DNA of 64,000 nucleotides from Polytrichum commune (Eukaryota > Streptophyta > Polytrichopsida > Polytrichales > Polytrichaceae). Positions 1 through 12,748 of this stretch are shown here, piece by piece; the first letter of the stretch is position 1; each line of letters starts with the position of its first letter. The stretch spans positions 14,632,001 to 14,696,000 of the forward strand of contig OX485806.1 in NCBI GenBank assembly GCA_950295325.1, written 5' to 3'. Under the pieces are notes generated by a model. It searched no databases. It worked only from the letters and a program-made list of their open reading frames with translations, and was not told the origin of the DNA. A program made the position numbers and the translations under genes.

Positions 1-274
1 GTTCCAATCACAATACTCCATCGTTCCAAAACATCTCGCCCAATTTTCTTGGGGTCCATGACTCCCGCAACCATATTTGAGGTCAACCATCTACTCAAAT
101 TGGCCCTTCTTTTGGCTCATTTGTGTCATTTTCCTCTAAACCAACCTTTGGGATCTTCACAACCAACACCAACTTATTGGAAGAAACCCATGGCCAACCT
201 TCGGATCTTCAAATAATCATCATACATGTCGACGACAAATAACTTGGTTAGCTCCCCACAATTTATCAAACGTA

Positions 275-854
275 GGGCCACTTCACACTATGGTTGTCCA
301 AGTTGAGAGGCCGTGGGATTAAATGGTCAAACTTTGTTGAGAGTCCAAAGAAATGGGCTGAAAATAATAGCCAATACAATATAGGAATTGGAGACTTCAA
401 TCGGGCATAGTGTGAAGCCTCGAAAGGCCAAGCCCAAAGTCCAAACCTTTGGCCATGAACTCCCACAACCTCTCAACTTGGACATCCATAGTGTGAAACC
501 TCCAAAGGCCAAGCCCAAAGCCCAAAGAAAGAAGGAGCACCCACTTTATTCCCTATCCAAAACAACCCCTCCAATCTAACAGCCAAGGTCTTGTCAATTT
601 CCGATTTTTTAAATGAAAGAAAATCGACAGCCTCCTGACCATAGTTTGGGTTTCCATTCCTATCCAACCCAAACTTCCTTCGAGAGTCCGTCGCCTTGAT
701 CAAAAAGTAGTACCATGTAGGCATTTTGGAGAGCGACGACCTTTGGACTTTGGCCTCTAGTGTGAAGGGTTGAGAGGCCGAATTCTTGGTTTCTTGCAAT
801 TTGATTGGTGAAACCAACACCATGTCGACCTTTAGCCATAGTGTGAAGCGGCCC
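275..854. mobile_element. Harbinger-like MITE with GGGCCACTTCACACTATGG ends
   Basis: The left end GGGCCACTTCACACTATGG is mirrored by CCATAGTGTGAAGCGGCCC on the right. The flanks are GTA and TTA, an imperfect duplication. Subterminal words (TAGTGTGAAGCCT, AAAGGCCAAGCCCAAAG) are repeated in both orientations inside. It belongs to the same broad group as the elements at 7703, 17054, 26241 and 54864. Confidence 0.65.
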
Positions 855-1000
855 TTACAAAAGAACCATGTACAAGCACAATTTGGAGATTTCTCATAAG
901 CAGCTAAAAGTCTATCTTATTTAACCCGCCCATAAGGAGATTAGACCACGAAACACTCCATAATTGCTTCTTTGACCATAGTTCATTACTAATGACTATA

Positions 1001-1315
1001 CTAAATAAGATATTTAGTGTTTGATTATATTAAGTGTTGTTACCATCCTACCTTGTTCAAAACTAATTTTTAATTTCTTAACAATTAGTGTTAGACATAA
1101 ATGTGCCGCTACCTTCCATACTGCCACCTCCCTTATTATATCATTTTTTTTTCATATCCTTACTAACACTAAATTCAAACATGTAACTTCCACATATTAC
1201 CATAGTTGATGTTTAGTGTTTGAGTTTACATTTAATGTTACTTCCTTCATAGGGTTATTGAAATTTAGTGTATGCGTTCGTATTTAGTGTGTCAAACACT
1301 AAATATCCTATTTAG
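1001..1315. mobile_element. MITE with CTAAATAAGATATTTAGTG ends
   Basis: The ends CTAAATAAGATATTTAGTGTTTGA and TCAAACACTAAATATCCTATTTAG form an inverted pair with one mismatch and one indel. The inside is AT-rich and non-coding. A second copy at about 16207-16470 shares TTGTTACCA, ACTAATTTT, CAATTAGTGTTAGA-like and CCACATATTACCATAGTTGA segments but has lost its right end. Confidence 0.7.
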
Positions 1316-3448
1316 TTTACTCGCTTCTGCTCCTTCCAGGAAATCCATGGTGCGAAGCTAGTAATCACTAACCAAATGAATATTAACACCTTGAACATGC
1401 TGCAAAGGGTGGGAAACAAATGGCCCAAACTAAAAATAAAAACCAATGTAAAGAATCCACTACACTCATATTTGTGATTAAGTTGTCTTCATGAATAGAT
1501 TGCCACTTTATCCATGCAAATCACCTTGATCAAAATCATATCATGAACACTTACAACTTTGTTTGATCGTCCTTATAGCAACCACAATAACAAGGAAATC
1601 ATTTTATCTTTTGTTAATGTGGCAGAAAATATTCAAATGGTGTGAAATACTATAAATTAGTGTGAGGTCACCCAACTACATATATCAATGTGTGTACATA
1701 TGGTGCTATGGGCAAGGACAAATAAGATGACCCAGGACATTCATTCATTTGCACAAGTGCAATGAGCCAAGACAACACAAATCTAAGCTCACTAGCCGTT
1801 CTTCCTATTGTGACCGTTGCCAAGTGGTGAGATAATTTTCCTCTTGAACGCCTTTTTGGCATCTTCACGGCACTATTTAATTGGTTGGATAGTAACTTGG
1901 GCAGCCATATTTAAGGCTCACAACGAGGACGTAAATTTTAGAGTTCTTTGTGGAGGATACATTTCAAAGAAAATCACTTTTAAGCAATTATTAGAAAAAC
2001 AAATTAGAAAAACAAACAAATAAAACAAATAAATAAACAAAAACTTGTTCTGAAAAATGAGGAGACCACATTCTGGTTTCCCTGGCTAAAGAGGGAAAAT
2101 CTCCACTTTGGCATATTATAACTTTTCCATCTCAACTCTGATTTTGAAACTTGCAAAGACGATCTTCTTGAACCACGATAGCTAACCAGATGAAACCATT
2201 TCCAATCTAATTGAACGACTGAAATTGTCCATGGAGTTGGAAGTGCCCACAATAGGAATGCAAACCAACAGTACCAACATTTAAAACCCCACACTAAATC
2301 CAAATATTACAAATACAACTCAGCACCACAGCCATCCCCTCGCCCTCAGCTATTTTCCTCAACAGGCATTTCCTAAGTTGAGGAAATTGAAGCTCGAGGA
2401 AATGAAATGTTCCTACTTTGGAGATCATCTCTAAATTAAAAACACATGACCTACTGTAAGGATTTCCAACCTCACATGCAGTTCTGTCCATTGGATCAGA
2501 TCAAAACTCGTCCAATCCAAGTAGCAATCACAGATCATATAGACTGTCATTTCAAATTTCAGAATCAAGGTTGAGATCCAAAAGTTATAGTTCTCTTTCG
2601 CTCAAACCCCATAAGGGCCGAATTGTTTATAGTTCAGACCTGCCTTCAACCACAACTCTGACTGTTTTCGTTTACACACAACTACTCTTGTAGTTGAAAG
2701 TGGATTCGACCTCAATGGTGCTATCAGTGCAATCAATGGTGTGGAGACAAACAAACTATGAATTTCAGTGGAAAGTTTGTCTGCTACAAATCCTCACATG
2801 CGTTGGCCTAAATGTTCTCTCCCAATGCCACATAGTAACTACAAACAAAATGGAGCAAAAGAAAGTAAACTCCAACCCCCATCGTGACTACTCCCATCTA
2901 CACCTTTTTTTGTAAATGGGCAAGAGTGGTTATGGTTGTAATGGTTGTCATCAGTGCACCATTCCCCTCCTTATCCCACAGAAATAGAAAGAGAGCAAAC
3001 TACAACCATCATCAACCACCAAAACGGTGGTTGTGTGTAAACGCACCTTGAGTCACAATTGAGAGTGTCGTTCTCCTCTTGGAGCTCAGTTTGTTTGCAT
3101 GTCAATCCCAAACACATCATATCATTACAAAATGCGACTCTTCACTAAATAAAGCTTTCGCTGCAAAAATGAGGCAGAAAAGCTGAAGATAGTCAGCAGG
3201 ATTGACCTTGGGAACAGTGCCTAATAAAAGTGGGAAGAAGAAGAAAAATTGAATGCAACTACAAGACCTATGCAAGGACGGACCTGCCTTAATTTCCTGA
3301 AACATGGATGTTCAACTACACTGTACTAGTACAAGTTGAGCCCCTCCTTTTTCAAGTTCAAGAACAAGTGGTAATCAATCAATCACTTAAGTGGCTCTCT
3401 TCTAACAGGTCTTCAAAATACTCTCCCCCCAAAAGATGTCAGTTTAAG

Positions 3449-3480
3449 GATTAGGGTTTAGGGTTTTTTAGGGTTTAGGG
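3449..3480 (+). repeat. Short interstitial telomere-like run
   Basis: About 30 bp of GGGTTTAGGG-type repeats, with one expanded T tract, match the plant telomere unit TTTAGGG. With only three to four units, this is a common trace in plant genomes and is not evidence of a chromosome end. Confidence 0.6.
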
Positions 3481-3664
3481 GACCTCAAAACCAAACCAAA
3501 CAACGATGTCATCATGTGCCAGCCCACACGAATTTATATTTTGTGCTTGTGAAATTGCATGGGTGGCATTGGTGTCGTAAAAACGTGTCCCACGGCTCTT
3601 GCTGTTGAAGGGTACTCGAATTTGAGGTCTTGCAAATTAGTAATACAAAGTTGTGCATTAGGTA

Positions 3665-6310
3665 TCATCTTGGGCCCGAAAGCTCCACTGCATGCAGATT
3701 ATCAGTCGAATCAACAATCCATTCCGACGTTCGGTGTGGTATCAAATCCATGTCTTGGTTACGAACCAATTCCACCTTTTGCCACTCTTCCCATCGCTCG
3801 GCTAGGCCATCACCTTCGAGCATGCGCACGACTTCACCCATTTTTGGTCGGTCCATAGGAGATCCTTGTGTGCACAAAAGGGCAACCTAAACACACAAAA
3901 GAAGATGCACAATATAAGCTAAACAAAATCTCCAACCGTTCCTGTAAAATACCAAAAAACTACTCAAATTATATGAACTTTGAGTCTCATGTTCAAAGTG
4001 CATGTCATTATTAATGGACATAGTGGGTAGAATAATAATTTTTGTCAGAACTGGTAACAAAATCTTAGAAATCTAAGAAATCCTAACTTTCTGCTTACTC
4101 CCCGCACCCACATGCTCAATAAACTCCAGGGGGGTCTCACAAAACAACACTCTTGTTTATGAGGAAATTTCAGTAGCTTGTAAATTATCAACAACCTAAT
4201 AGCACAGAGAAATTTTACTTCAATTCACCAAACTCACAACAGCAAACTTACTTGAATGAGCTCCTCGACTTCTCTCTGATCATAATTCTGCTTCAGATCA
4301 GGGTCTACCAGTAAATCCACCTTGCGCTCCTTCAACAGCCCCTTCACCTGAAAACACAGTTTTTTGCACAAGTGAAGTACTACCACATGTGGCCATAGCA
4401 AGAATCTCATAAATATGTTTCACACAGTATTCATATTGAAAGCATCTTGGTAAAAAAACAACGATGGTACAAACAACAAACGTACCCAATCCAACAGCAT
4501 GACATCGTCATCATTGGCAAGGCGAGCCAAGTCGAAGGCACGTTGACCAGTAATTAGCTCCAGTAACATGATTCCAAAACCAAACACATCTGTTTTCTCA
4601 GATGACTTGCCAGTAGACAAATATTCAGGCGCAATGTGGCCAATAGTTCCTCGTACAGCGGTTGTAACGTGAGTGTCCTTATAATCCATAAGCTTTGCTA
4701 ACCCAAAATCTCCTACAACTGCCTCAAACTCCTCATCAAGAAGGATGTTGGCAGCTTTTACATCCCGATGGATAATTTTTGGATCACAATGATCGTGTAA
4801 ATATGAAAGTCCTCGGGCAGCTCCCAAAGCAATCAGTTTCCGTGTCCGCCAACTCAAGGCTGGTTCCCCGTCAACGCGTTCTGGTGCAATTCCACAATGA
4901 AAATGAGACAAAATGAATCAACAGAATAATTTACTTAATTGAGTTAAGAGGACCTTTAACTCAATGGAGCTTTTTGTGGAAGTGGTCACCTATAATTTCT
5001 CATTGGTTGTTTGCACACGGTATCAACAATGGTTTTCCACTTGTGGTCCACTCTTGGATATAAAGTTTGAGTTTCAATATAGAGCAGCTTATCTTTGTTC
5101 ATTCAGGTTCAAGCATATTTTAGCACATCTTGGCATGCCAAAATGCATTTAACCCTCAATGAACAGATATAGAATGTTCTTCGTTGAAAACTTCACAACA
5201 CCTCTGAGCATGTACCAAAGACTTGCCAGACGAGAAAGGTGTTGTCCACAAAACAACCAATTCCCAACCAGAAGTCCCATCAAGCTAAAGGATAACTCTA
5301 CTAGAGCAATAGGTTCTTGTGCAATACATACATAAACATTCATAAAATTTAGCCGTCAAATGATCCACATATTCAGAATACTTGAGAGAAGTTGTTATGA
5401 GCCATGTTAGTTACTCATGAAATGCCATGTAAAAATTCCAAGTTCAATATGATGCTATACCATAACAATATAACTTCGAACAAAATTGTGCAGTACTCAA
5501 TGGAATGACCGTCAAAGATATTTGTCATATTTGAAAAAGCTCCTATCTACGATGTACAAGTTAGAATGAAAATCTAACCTCGCAATCGAGAGGCAACACT
5601 GCCATTAGGCATGTATGGATATACAAGGAGGCGCTCAGTAGGCGTCATACAAAAGCCTCGTAGTCGCAACAAATTGCGATGTACTGCCATACTGATCATC
5701 TCAACCTGATCAACCATGTATTTCTCAAAATAATTATTCATCACATAGTATCAACAAAAAAGAGATAACAGCAGAGCACTACACTTGAGGCATGCACTTG
5801 TACAAGAACCTAAAATTTGTTAGCCATTTTGATACACTTTTAACACGACATCCTGGCATGTGTTTGGACCTCAATCAACCAAAATAGGTTGCTGTTTATT
5901 CAAATTCAAACACTACCTCCAAGCATGCACCAACACAAGTAGAAAGAAATTATGTATATTGTATGCAAAACAACCAACTAGAAAACCTAGGGGGCAAATT
6001 GCCCAGGAAAAGTTCCATTAAGTTAAAGAATAACTCTATTGAAATACACATCTGCATTCAAAGAAACAATGTATTTTCTTAGATCAAAAGTTTACCTCTG
6101 TCTGAAATTGCAACTCGCCTCCAGGGCTGCGCTCTTCTTTCAGGCGCTTGATAGCAACCAGTGTTCCATCTGCGAGACGCCCTTTATAGACTTTCCCAAA
6201 ACCACCTCGCCCAAGTATATTCCTGTTGTTGAAGTTGTCGGATGCTACTTGAAGTTCCCGCAACGAAAAACGCTTCAGCTGTCCTAAATGAACCTCTGGA
6301 TCCTCCTCCG
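3665..6310 (-). CDS. SERK: SERK exons 9-13: cytosolic kinase and C-terminal tail
   Basis: Exon 9 (6096-6310) carries the glycine loop GRGGFGKVY (residues 323-331), the ATP-binding Lys344 in VAIKR, and Glu361, the expected salt-bridge partner. Exon 10 (5579-5705) gives [15 protein letters not shown] and the hinge LLVYPYM. Exon 11 (4486-4880) has the catalytic loop HRDVKAAN (Asp443), DFG (Asp461), the activation segment [13 protein letters not shown] and APEY (Tyr490). Tyr430 in YLHDHC lines up with BAK1 Tyr403 when counted back from the catalytic Asp. Exon 12 (4252-4347) is VKGLLKERK to EELIQ, and exon 13 (3665-3886) runs from VALLCTQ to the stop. All catalytic residues of an active RD kinase are present. 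The introns after LRLR (4881-5578) and after ELIQ (3887-4251) are candidates for the two introns not found in 11-exon SERKs. Confidence 0.95.
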
Positions 6311-9300
6311 CTGCAACCACATCAACCAGAATAGTGTCATCATAACCATTTAAGAGCCATCTAGCTTACACCTCAAGATATCAGTAATCAGGCATGTGGC
6401 TCTATGGTGGGCAGTTCCAACTCCATAGATACAATTGATGTCAGATCAGATTGGCAATCATTGCTTTCTACATGGGCCCTCCCAGTTGTTGTTCACTATT
6501 GATCCTAGAATTGTGTCTATATTTTGAGCACATATTGCAATCTCATTGTGACACATGTCTTTAAAGTTTCTGTTTTTGACTAGAAGCCGTGCCATATACC
6601 ACCCAGATATAGGTGTCCAATTAAGAAAAGTGACCACATAAGCCCACATACCTTAGGCCCGTTTTACACAGGGTCCCAAGATCTAAGTCCCATTTCACTT
6701 GAGGTCAATCCATGCTATCTCAGCGTTGAGAGAATGGAAGTTGGGACTTACTCACTTCATACAGGGTCCCAAGTCCTAAGTACCAAGTATGACACAATGC
6801 CCACATGGGAGTCTTTTTTGGAGCTGAGACTTGGCACTTGTGTTGAGAGTTGGGTCGAGCAAAAAGCTAGACCCAACTTTGAGAAATAAAAACCATATTT
6901 TAATGGTTTCTTGAGGCTCAAAAGTTGGGACTTTGCCTCCATGTTGAGACTTGCTGACATGAGTGGGACTTGGGAATTGGGACCCCATGTGAACTGGCCC
7001 TTAGTATGTGATTGCCATCTGTGCACAAGAACTTCCACACGAGGCTTTCAAAGTACAGTTTCTTACCAGGGACATCAAAGAAAGCCTCGATGGGTCTTCT
7101 GCGACGCCACCAAGCAAAACCAATGGCTGGAGCAGCAAACAGTAAGGCAGCACCTGCAGCTACTCCACCTGCAATAGCACCTGTGCTTGTTGATCCAGGA
7201 CTTTTTGCTGCATCAAAAAGAGTGCCAGCTGGTCAATTTTACAATGCGCGAGGTACAAATAACTAGCTCACAAAAAAATTCACAGTAATTTGATTGCACC
7301 CTATTCCCCACAGATTTATGACTTGGGGTGGATTTACACTAAAGTCCAAGGCCAAAGAAAACTCCAAAATCGCACGATCCTACTGGTTGAGAGCAATACT
7401 TTGGACCCAAGGAGTTCACATTAGGGTCCAAGTCCAAGGCATGATGCTTATGTGGCATCACTTTACCACCAAATCTCGTTGGTCCCCATTCAAGAAAATA
7501 CTCCTCATACTTTGAGAGACCAATCTTGAGTACAAAAGCAAGGTCCATTTCAGAGGTGTTTTGGACCCAAGTTTCTTGAACCCAGACGCTAATGTGAACC
7601 CACCCTTAGCCACTTGTTGCAAACCCCACTGCAGACAATGAACATAGCAGTTCCACATCAATGTGGTGACTGTTGCACTATCACTAAGAGTCTTTTGACT
7701 AAGGGCCACTTCACACTATGGCCAAAGGCTGTACCATGGAAAATTGAAATTGCATTTGTGTGGTCACAAGCCTTCAAATGTAGTGTCAAGACCGGGCTCT
7801 CAGCCAAATGCTCTTTCATTACAATCCTACTCTACACAATAAGTTCTACAAAATCAAGCGTTGTGAGATTTTAAAGTGTCGTAGGTTCCCGGTTTTGTGT
7901 TAGACCCACCTCTTTTGAGGTGGGCTTGACGCAAAATCAAGTAGACCATGCGACGTTATTCATGGCATGCCATGTAGGACTTGATGTAGGTTCATTTGCA
8001 TCCATTCAAACTTCCTCGATCCCGTAGGCCCTCAAGCTCTAGCGTAAAGTGAAGTGGGATGGTCTCAGCCTTTTCCACCACCGAGATTTTAGATTTCAAT
8101 GGTCACGTGCCACCAAGCTCTAGTGTAAAGTGGCCAATAACTGCAAGTACGACGATCCACTCATCACTAGAATCAAAGAATGTGATTCTCATGATTGTTT
8201 GGGAGCACTTTCAGTGTCCTGTGTTCATTAGCATGACATGAAATTCCTTCACTATGTTTTTGTTCAACATTTTATATCAAAGACTGCAAAAAAAATTTAC
8301 AAGAGGAGACCCTTTACAAGAAATCAAAAAGCACAAAATTATACCTTGATTGCCATTTGAATTTGGTGGAGGGGGTGGTTCATATGGAGGAGGGGGTGGG
8401 AACGGAGGCTGCCCTTTACATTGTTTACTAACCACTGCTCCACATAAATTGTTGTTCCCCAAAAAACTGCACATATCCCCATATTCTTTTGCTCAAAGGA
8501 CGTCCAATCAATTTGTCAAACCATTCCATGGATGAAAACAGACTACTCTCAGTAGCAGACTTGCCAAGGCTTACAAAGACATTCTTCTTTGAGGTATAAT
8601 TTTTATTGATATTCATCCTTATAGGTCAGAAAACTCACAAGAACAAATTCAAGAGAGTAACTCAAACCAAAAATATTGCAAAGACCAAAGATCCAAGAAC
8701 TAAAGAAAACTATGTCAACAACACCCATCATCCAGAAGTGCAACCTCTTCAAATTAAAACATAAAAGAAGAAAGAAGCAATTCCACATCCTGATTGCATT
8801 AGAAGATCAATAATGAGCTCATCAGTTAATTGAAGTGTACCTGATTGGTGTAAAAAGTGAGAAGGAACCGTTTGTTGGCACATCTCCAGATAAATTATTG
8901 TATGAAAGATCACTGCAATTTGATAACAAAACTGCTCTCAATACCAGAATATGATTTCCCTAATCTAATATGTCTAACAGGAATTGAACACATAGAACAA
9001 TGACAATATACTCAGAAAAAAACGAAGAAAAAAACACTGGTTATATCTGAGCCATTTTATGCACAATCTCGAACAGAAGGGGAAAGAAAGAAAGTGCCAA
9101 AAAGACTTACAGAACTTGAAGTCCTGAGATGGTAGTGAGCTGTACAGGAATGGAGCCAGATAGACTATTGTTGTTCAGACGACTGCCACAAGAAATAAGT
9201 CAGTAAATTTTGCATGAATGACCTCAAAACATCAACAGAGATCTATCTGTACTAAAAACTCTATCAGAATATATATACACACCAACAAGCCACTACTATA

Positions 9301-12300
9301 GATGTTTGTAATACTTTAAGACAAAGAACTTTGTATGAAAGAAGGAACCAGATTCAATGTTTAAAAGAAACGTACAGAAACCGTAAATTGACGAGATTGC
9401 CAAGAGTATCTGGGATTTGACCAGTAAAATTGTTTTGATACAGATCTAGACTGACAAGAGCTGTCAGATTTCCTAACTCCTTAGGAATCTGGCCAGATAT
9501 ATTGTTGCTGTACAACTCCCTGCACAGAGAAGGTAAAAGCATTCATCTTGGCATCAGATAAAAACACAATAGAGTTATCATCTTTTAGTTCAGCAAGTCT
9601 TTTGGTTCAGAGTTGGTTGTTTTGCATACAACACCTTCCATGTTTGGTAAGTTTTCGCACTGTGTGCTTGAGGGTTGTGTGGAGGATTAAACAAAAGAAC
9701 ATTCTATATTGGTCGCTGAGGATGCTAAAATGAGTTTGACCCTCAATGAACCGGAACAGATTGCTCTTCAGCCGAATTCAAACATCACCTCCGAGGATGC
9801 ACCACAAGTGGGAAAACATTATTGATTTTGTATTCAACACAACCAATGGGAGATCATAGGCAACCAACTCCCGACGAAATCTCCCATTGGATTGAAGATT
9901 ACATCTAATAACCCACCAATGTCAACCATGATTGTTAGGGATTCCATTTATCATTAAAATAGTGCTCACTCAAGAAAACCATTGACATCCAGGATATATG
10001 TTTATGAGTGAACATACAGGTATTGCAGTTTCGAAAGAGCTCCAAGCTGTGACACCAGCTGCCCTGACAAACCAGCATTCCCTAGATCCCTGCAAAAAGA
10101 TGTACAAAAACAATTGATGGAGTGCACTAACTACTTTCTATGGAAAAGTCTAAACACAAAAAATTACAATTCCAGTATGCCTGATTGGTGATTAAATGAA
10201 TTTTTTGCGTCCTAAAATATCAAGAGGAATGGAATGGAACATAATCGGGTAATTTGGGTGACATAATTTGGTAGTTTGTAGCAATGGTTATTGATTCCAA
10301 GAGGCTTATGTTGTTCCTAATTGACATTGTTCATTCCAAATCAAAATTCCACAATATACTTGACCACAATATGTATGTTCTGTAAACATAATAAATGGTA
10401 ATATAGATTAGAAAGTAGATAAGAATGCTGTCCAGATTATATATCTTTACACTTTTGAAAGTGCATGACAAATTTGTCCACTCATTACACTCTTGTCCAC
10501 TCACATGGCCAGCATTTGTTCAAGGATAAAGTTATCAGCTAACAATACCAACAAAGCACTGACTGCAAACTTGTGTGAAAGGCAAAATTGATAAAAAAAC
10601 AAAAATAAAATGTAAGACTTACACTCGGATGACGTTGTTATCAGAATTGCAAGTAACGTGGAACCAAGTGCAGGGATTAACAAGCGTTGGATCCCAACTT
10701 TGCAGCACATTGCTTGTATCTGTCAAAGCTTGGCGCAGGGCATTCAGTGCATCACCTGACAAATCACAACCAACCTCAGATCCCTTGGTAGAAAAGAAGA
10801 AAACAGATAGTAAAATGGATGAGGATAAACCAACGACCTTAAATCAAATAATACGAGCTCCCATGAAATTAAATTTCTCATCACTCTTGAACCTAATAAC
10901 AGAAATCACCAGACACCCCATTAAAGCATGGTCTGTGTGAACAACATTTAGCTCCAAAACCAGGTCCGAGAAACTGAAATTCTGGAAGCAAACTGACTTA
11001 TTTGGTAAGATGTTCCCCACATTTAAGCACAAAACAGTGAATTTTTTTTTTCTTGTAGATTTTAGGAAATTATGACTGGCACAAACTGACATTGCAGAAA
11101 ATAATGACGTTGACCAGAACACAACATTATCCTCACTGCTGACTTACTTGAAATTCACAGTGGTTGACTACCAGCTCTGCCACAGTTTAACCATTTTATT
11201 TTTCTGTTAACTTTTCTTGCTACTACTACTAGTTCTAACTGAATGTAGAGCTGGGGTTGGTTAGTCCACCTAATCCACTGCTTCCCTGAGTCCCAGAATG
11301 CCTAGCATGATATTGAGTGATTTGTACAGGAAATCCGTTTATACTGAAATTTTGTGTAAGAATGCACCATCACAACTACCAATTAATCATTCAGTGCTAC
11401 CAGATATTTTACGGGAAGACAATGTATGTATCATTACATATAGCTATAACACCTTGCAGTCCAACATGCAAAATCCCCTTACCACCTCTAAAACTCCCAG
11501 TTTACACAGCACTATCAACTGATGTTCATATGAACTAGTTCCCAGAGAGCCCTAAAGAATGGAACCCCAAGAAAGTGTCTTCAATAGAAGGGCTTGAAAT
11601 AGTACTCTGCAGTCACGGTCTAGGTTTTGTCAATTCATAAGACTCCAGAAGACATCAGGAGTTACCAGTAATATAAACGAAATAGAGTATTACCATCCTT
11701 GAAGAACACTTTGCTAAATTCATCATCATCATCATCATCATCATCAAGCTACCATACTTGCGGCCCTCAAAACTATGCCCACCAATTTCAAACTCAAAAC
11801 CCTAGACTCCACTCACACCCATAGAATCACCTCTCTCTCTCTCTACTCTCCCTCTCTCCACCTTCCAAAGATTGCACCAACTTCATCAAGACTCTCATTT
11901 TTCACAGATAGCTTTCACTTTACATCCGAGCATCATAGCCTACTGGAATTTTCCTTTTTATGTTTTCAAAACCCCTTCACCTCTTCATCAACCTCGTCAG
12001 CAGCCCTAGAAACACTGAGCATAGAATTGAGAATATCCCAGGTTTCACACTGAGGTTCACCGTGTCCATTTCCTTTCATCATCTTCCAACGGCCATATGG
12101 GCAGCAGATTGTGAACCTTCTTTTGATGGCACAAGAACTAGAAACTAAGTTACATTGCATACACACATGGTGATGTCTATCGTCGTCGTCATCATCATCA
12201 AAGTGAACCCACTTGAAGACTCCCATTTGCTAGATAAAAACAAACCTTCACCTCTTCGTCAACATCTTCACCAGCCCTAGGAACACTGAGTATAAAATGT

Positions 12301-12714
12301 TTATGTAACTCAGGTTTCACACTTAGGTTCATCATGTCCGTTTGATCATCATCTTCCACCAGCCATATGGGCAGCAGATTATGAACTTTTTCATTATGGC
12401 ACAAGAACTAGAAACCAAGTTATATTGCATACACACATCATGATGACGATGATGATGGAATTGCACCCACTTGAAGACTCTCATTTGCTAGAAATGAGGC
12501 AACGTCCACATCTTCCGCAAACCTCTCCATAAACATCTTCATCAGCTTAGGAACACTAAGTGAATATTTATAAATAACACAGGTTTCATACTTGAGGGTT
12601 CTTCATGTCCATTTACTCATCATCTTCCAACAGCCATGTGGACAGCAGATTAGGAACCTTTTCTTTATTATGCCACAAGAACTAGAAACCAAGTTATATT
12701 GCATACACACATGT

Positions 12715-12748
<34 letters not shown>

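Larger units (their letters stand above)
1..3664. other. 3' flank of SERK: no further gene, several repeats
   Basis: No open frame here resembles a known protein. The stretch holds MITEs at 275-854 and 1001-1315, a dispersed repeat at about 2030-2330 (with diverged relatives near 50860-51010 and 61965-62110), and a short telomere-like run at 3449-3480. The SERK 3' untranslated region must lie in the lower-coordinate part just below 3665, but no convincing poly(A) signal was found on the minus strand. Confidence 0.6.

Noticed and set aside
3449-3480. True telomere
   Set aside because: Only a few imperfect TTTAGGG units inside ordinary sequence. It is an interstitial trace.
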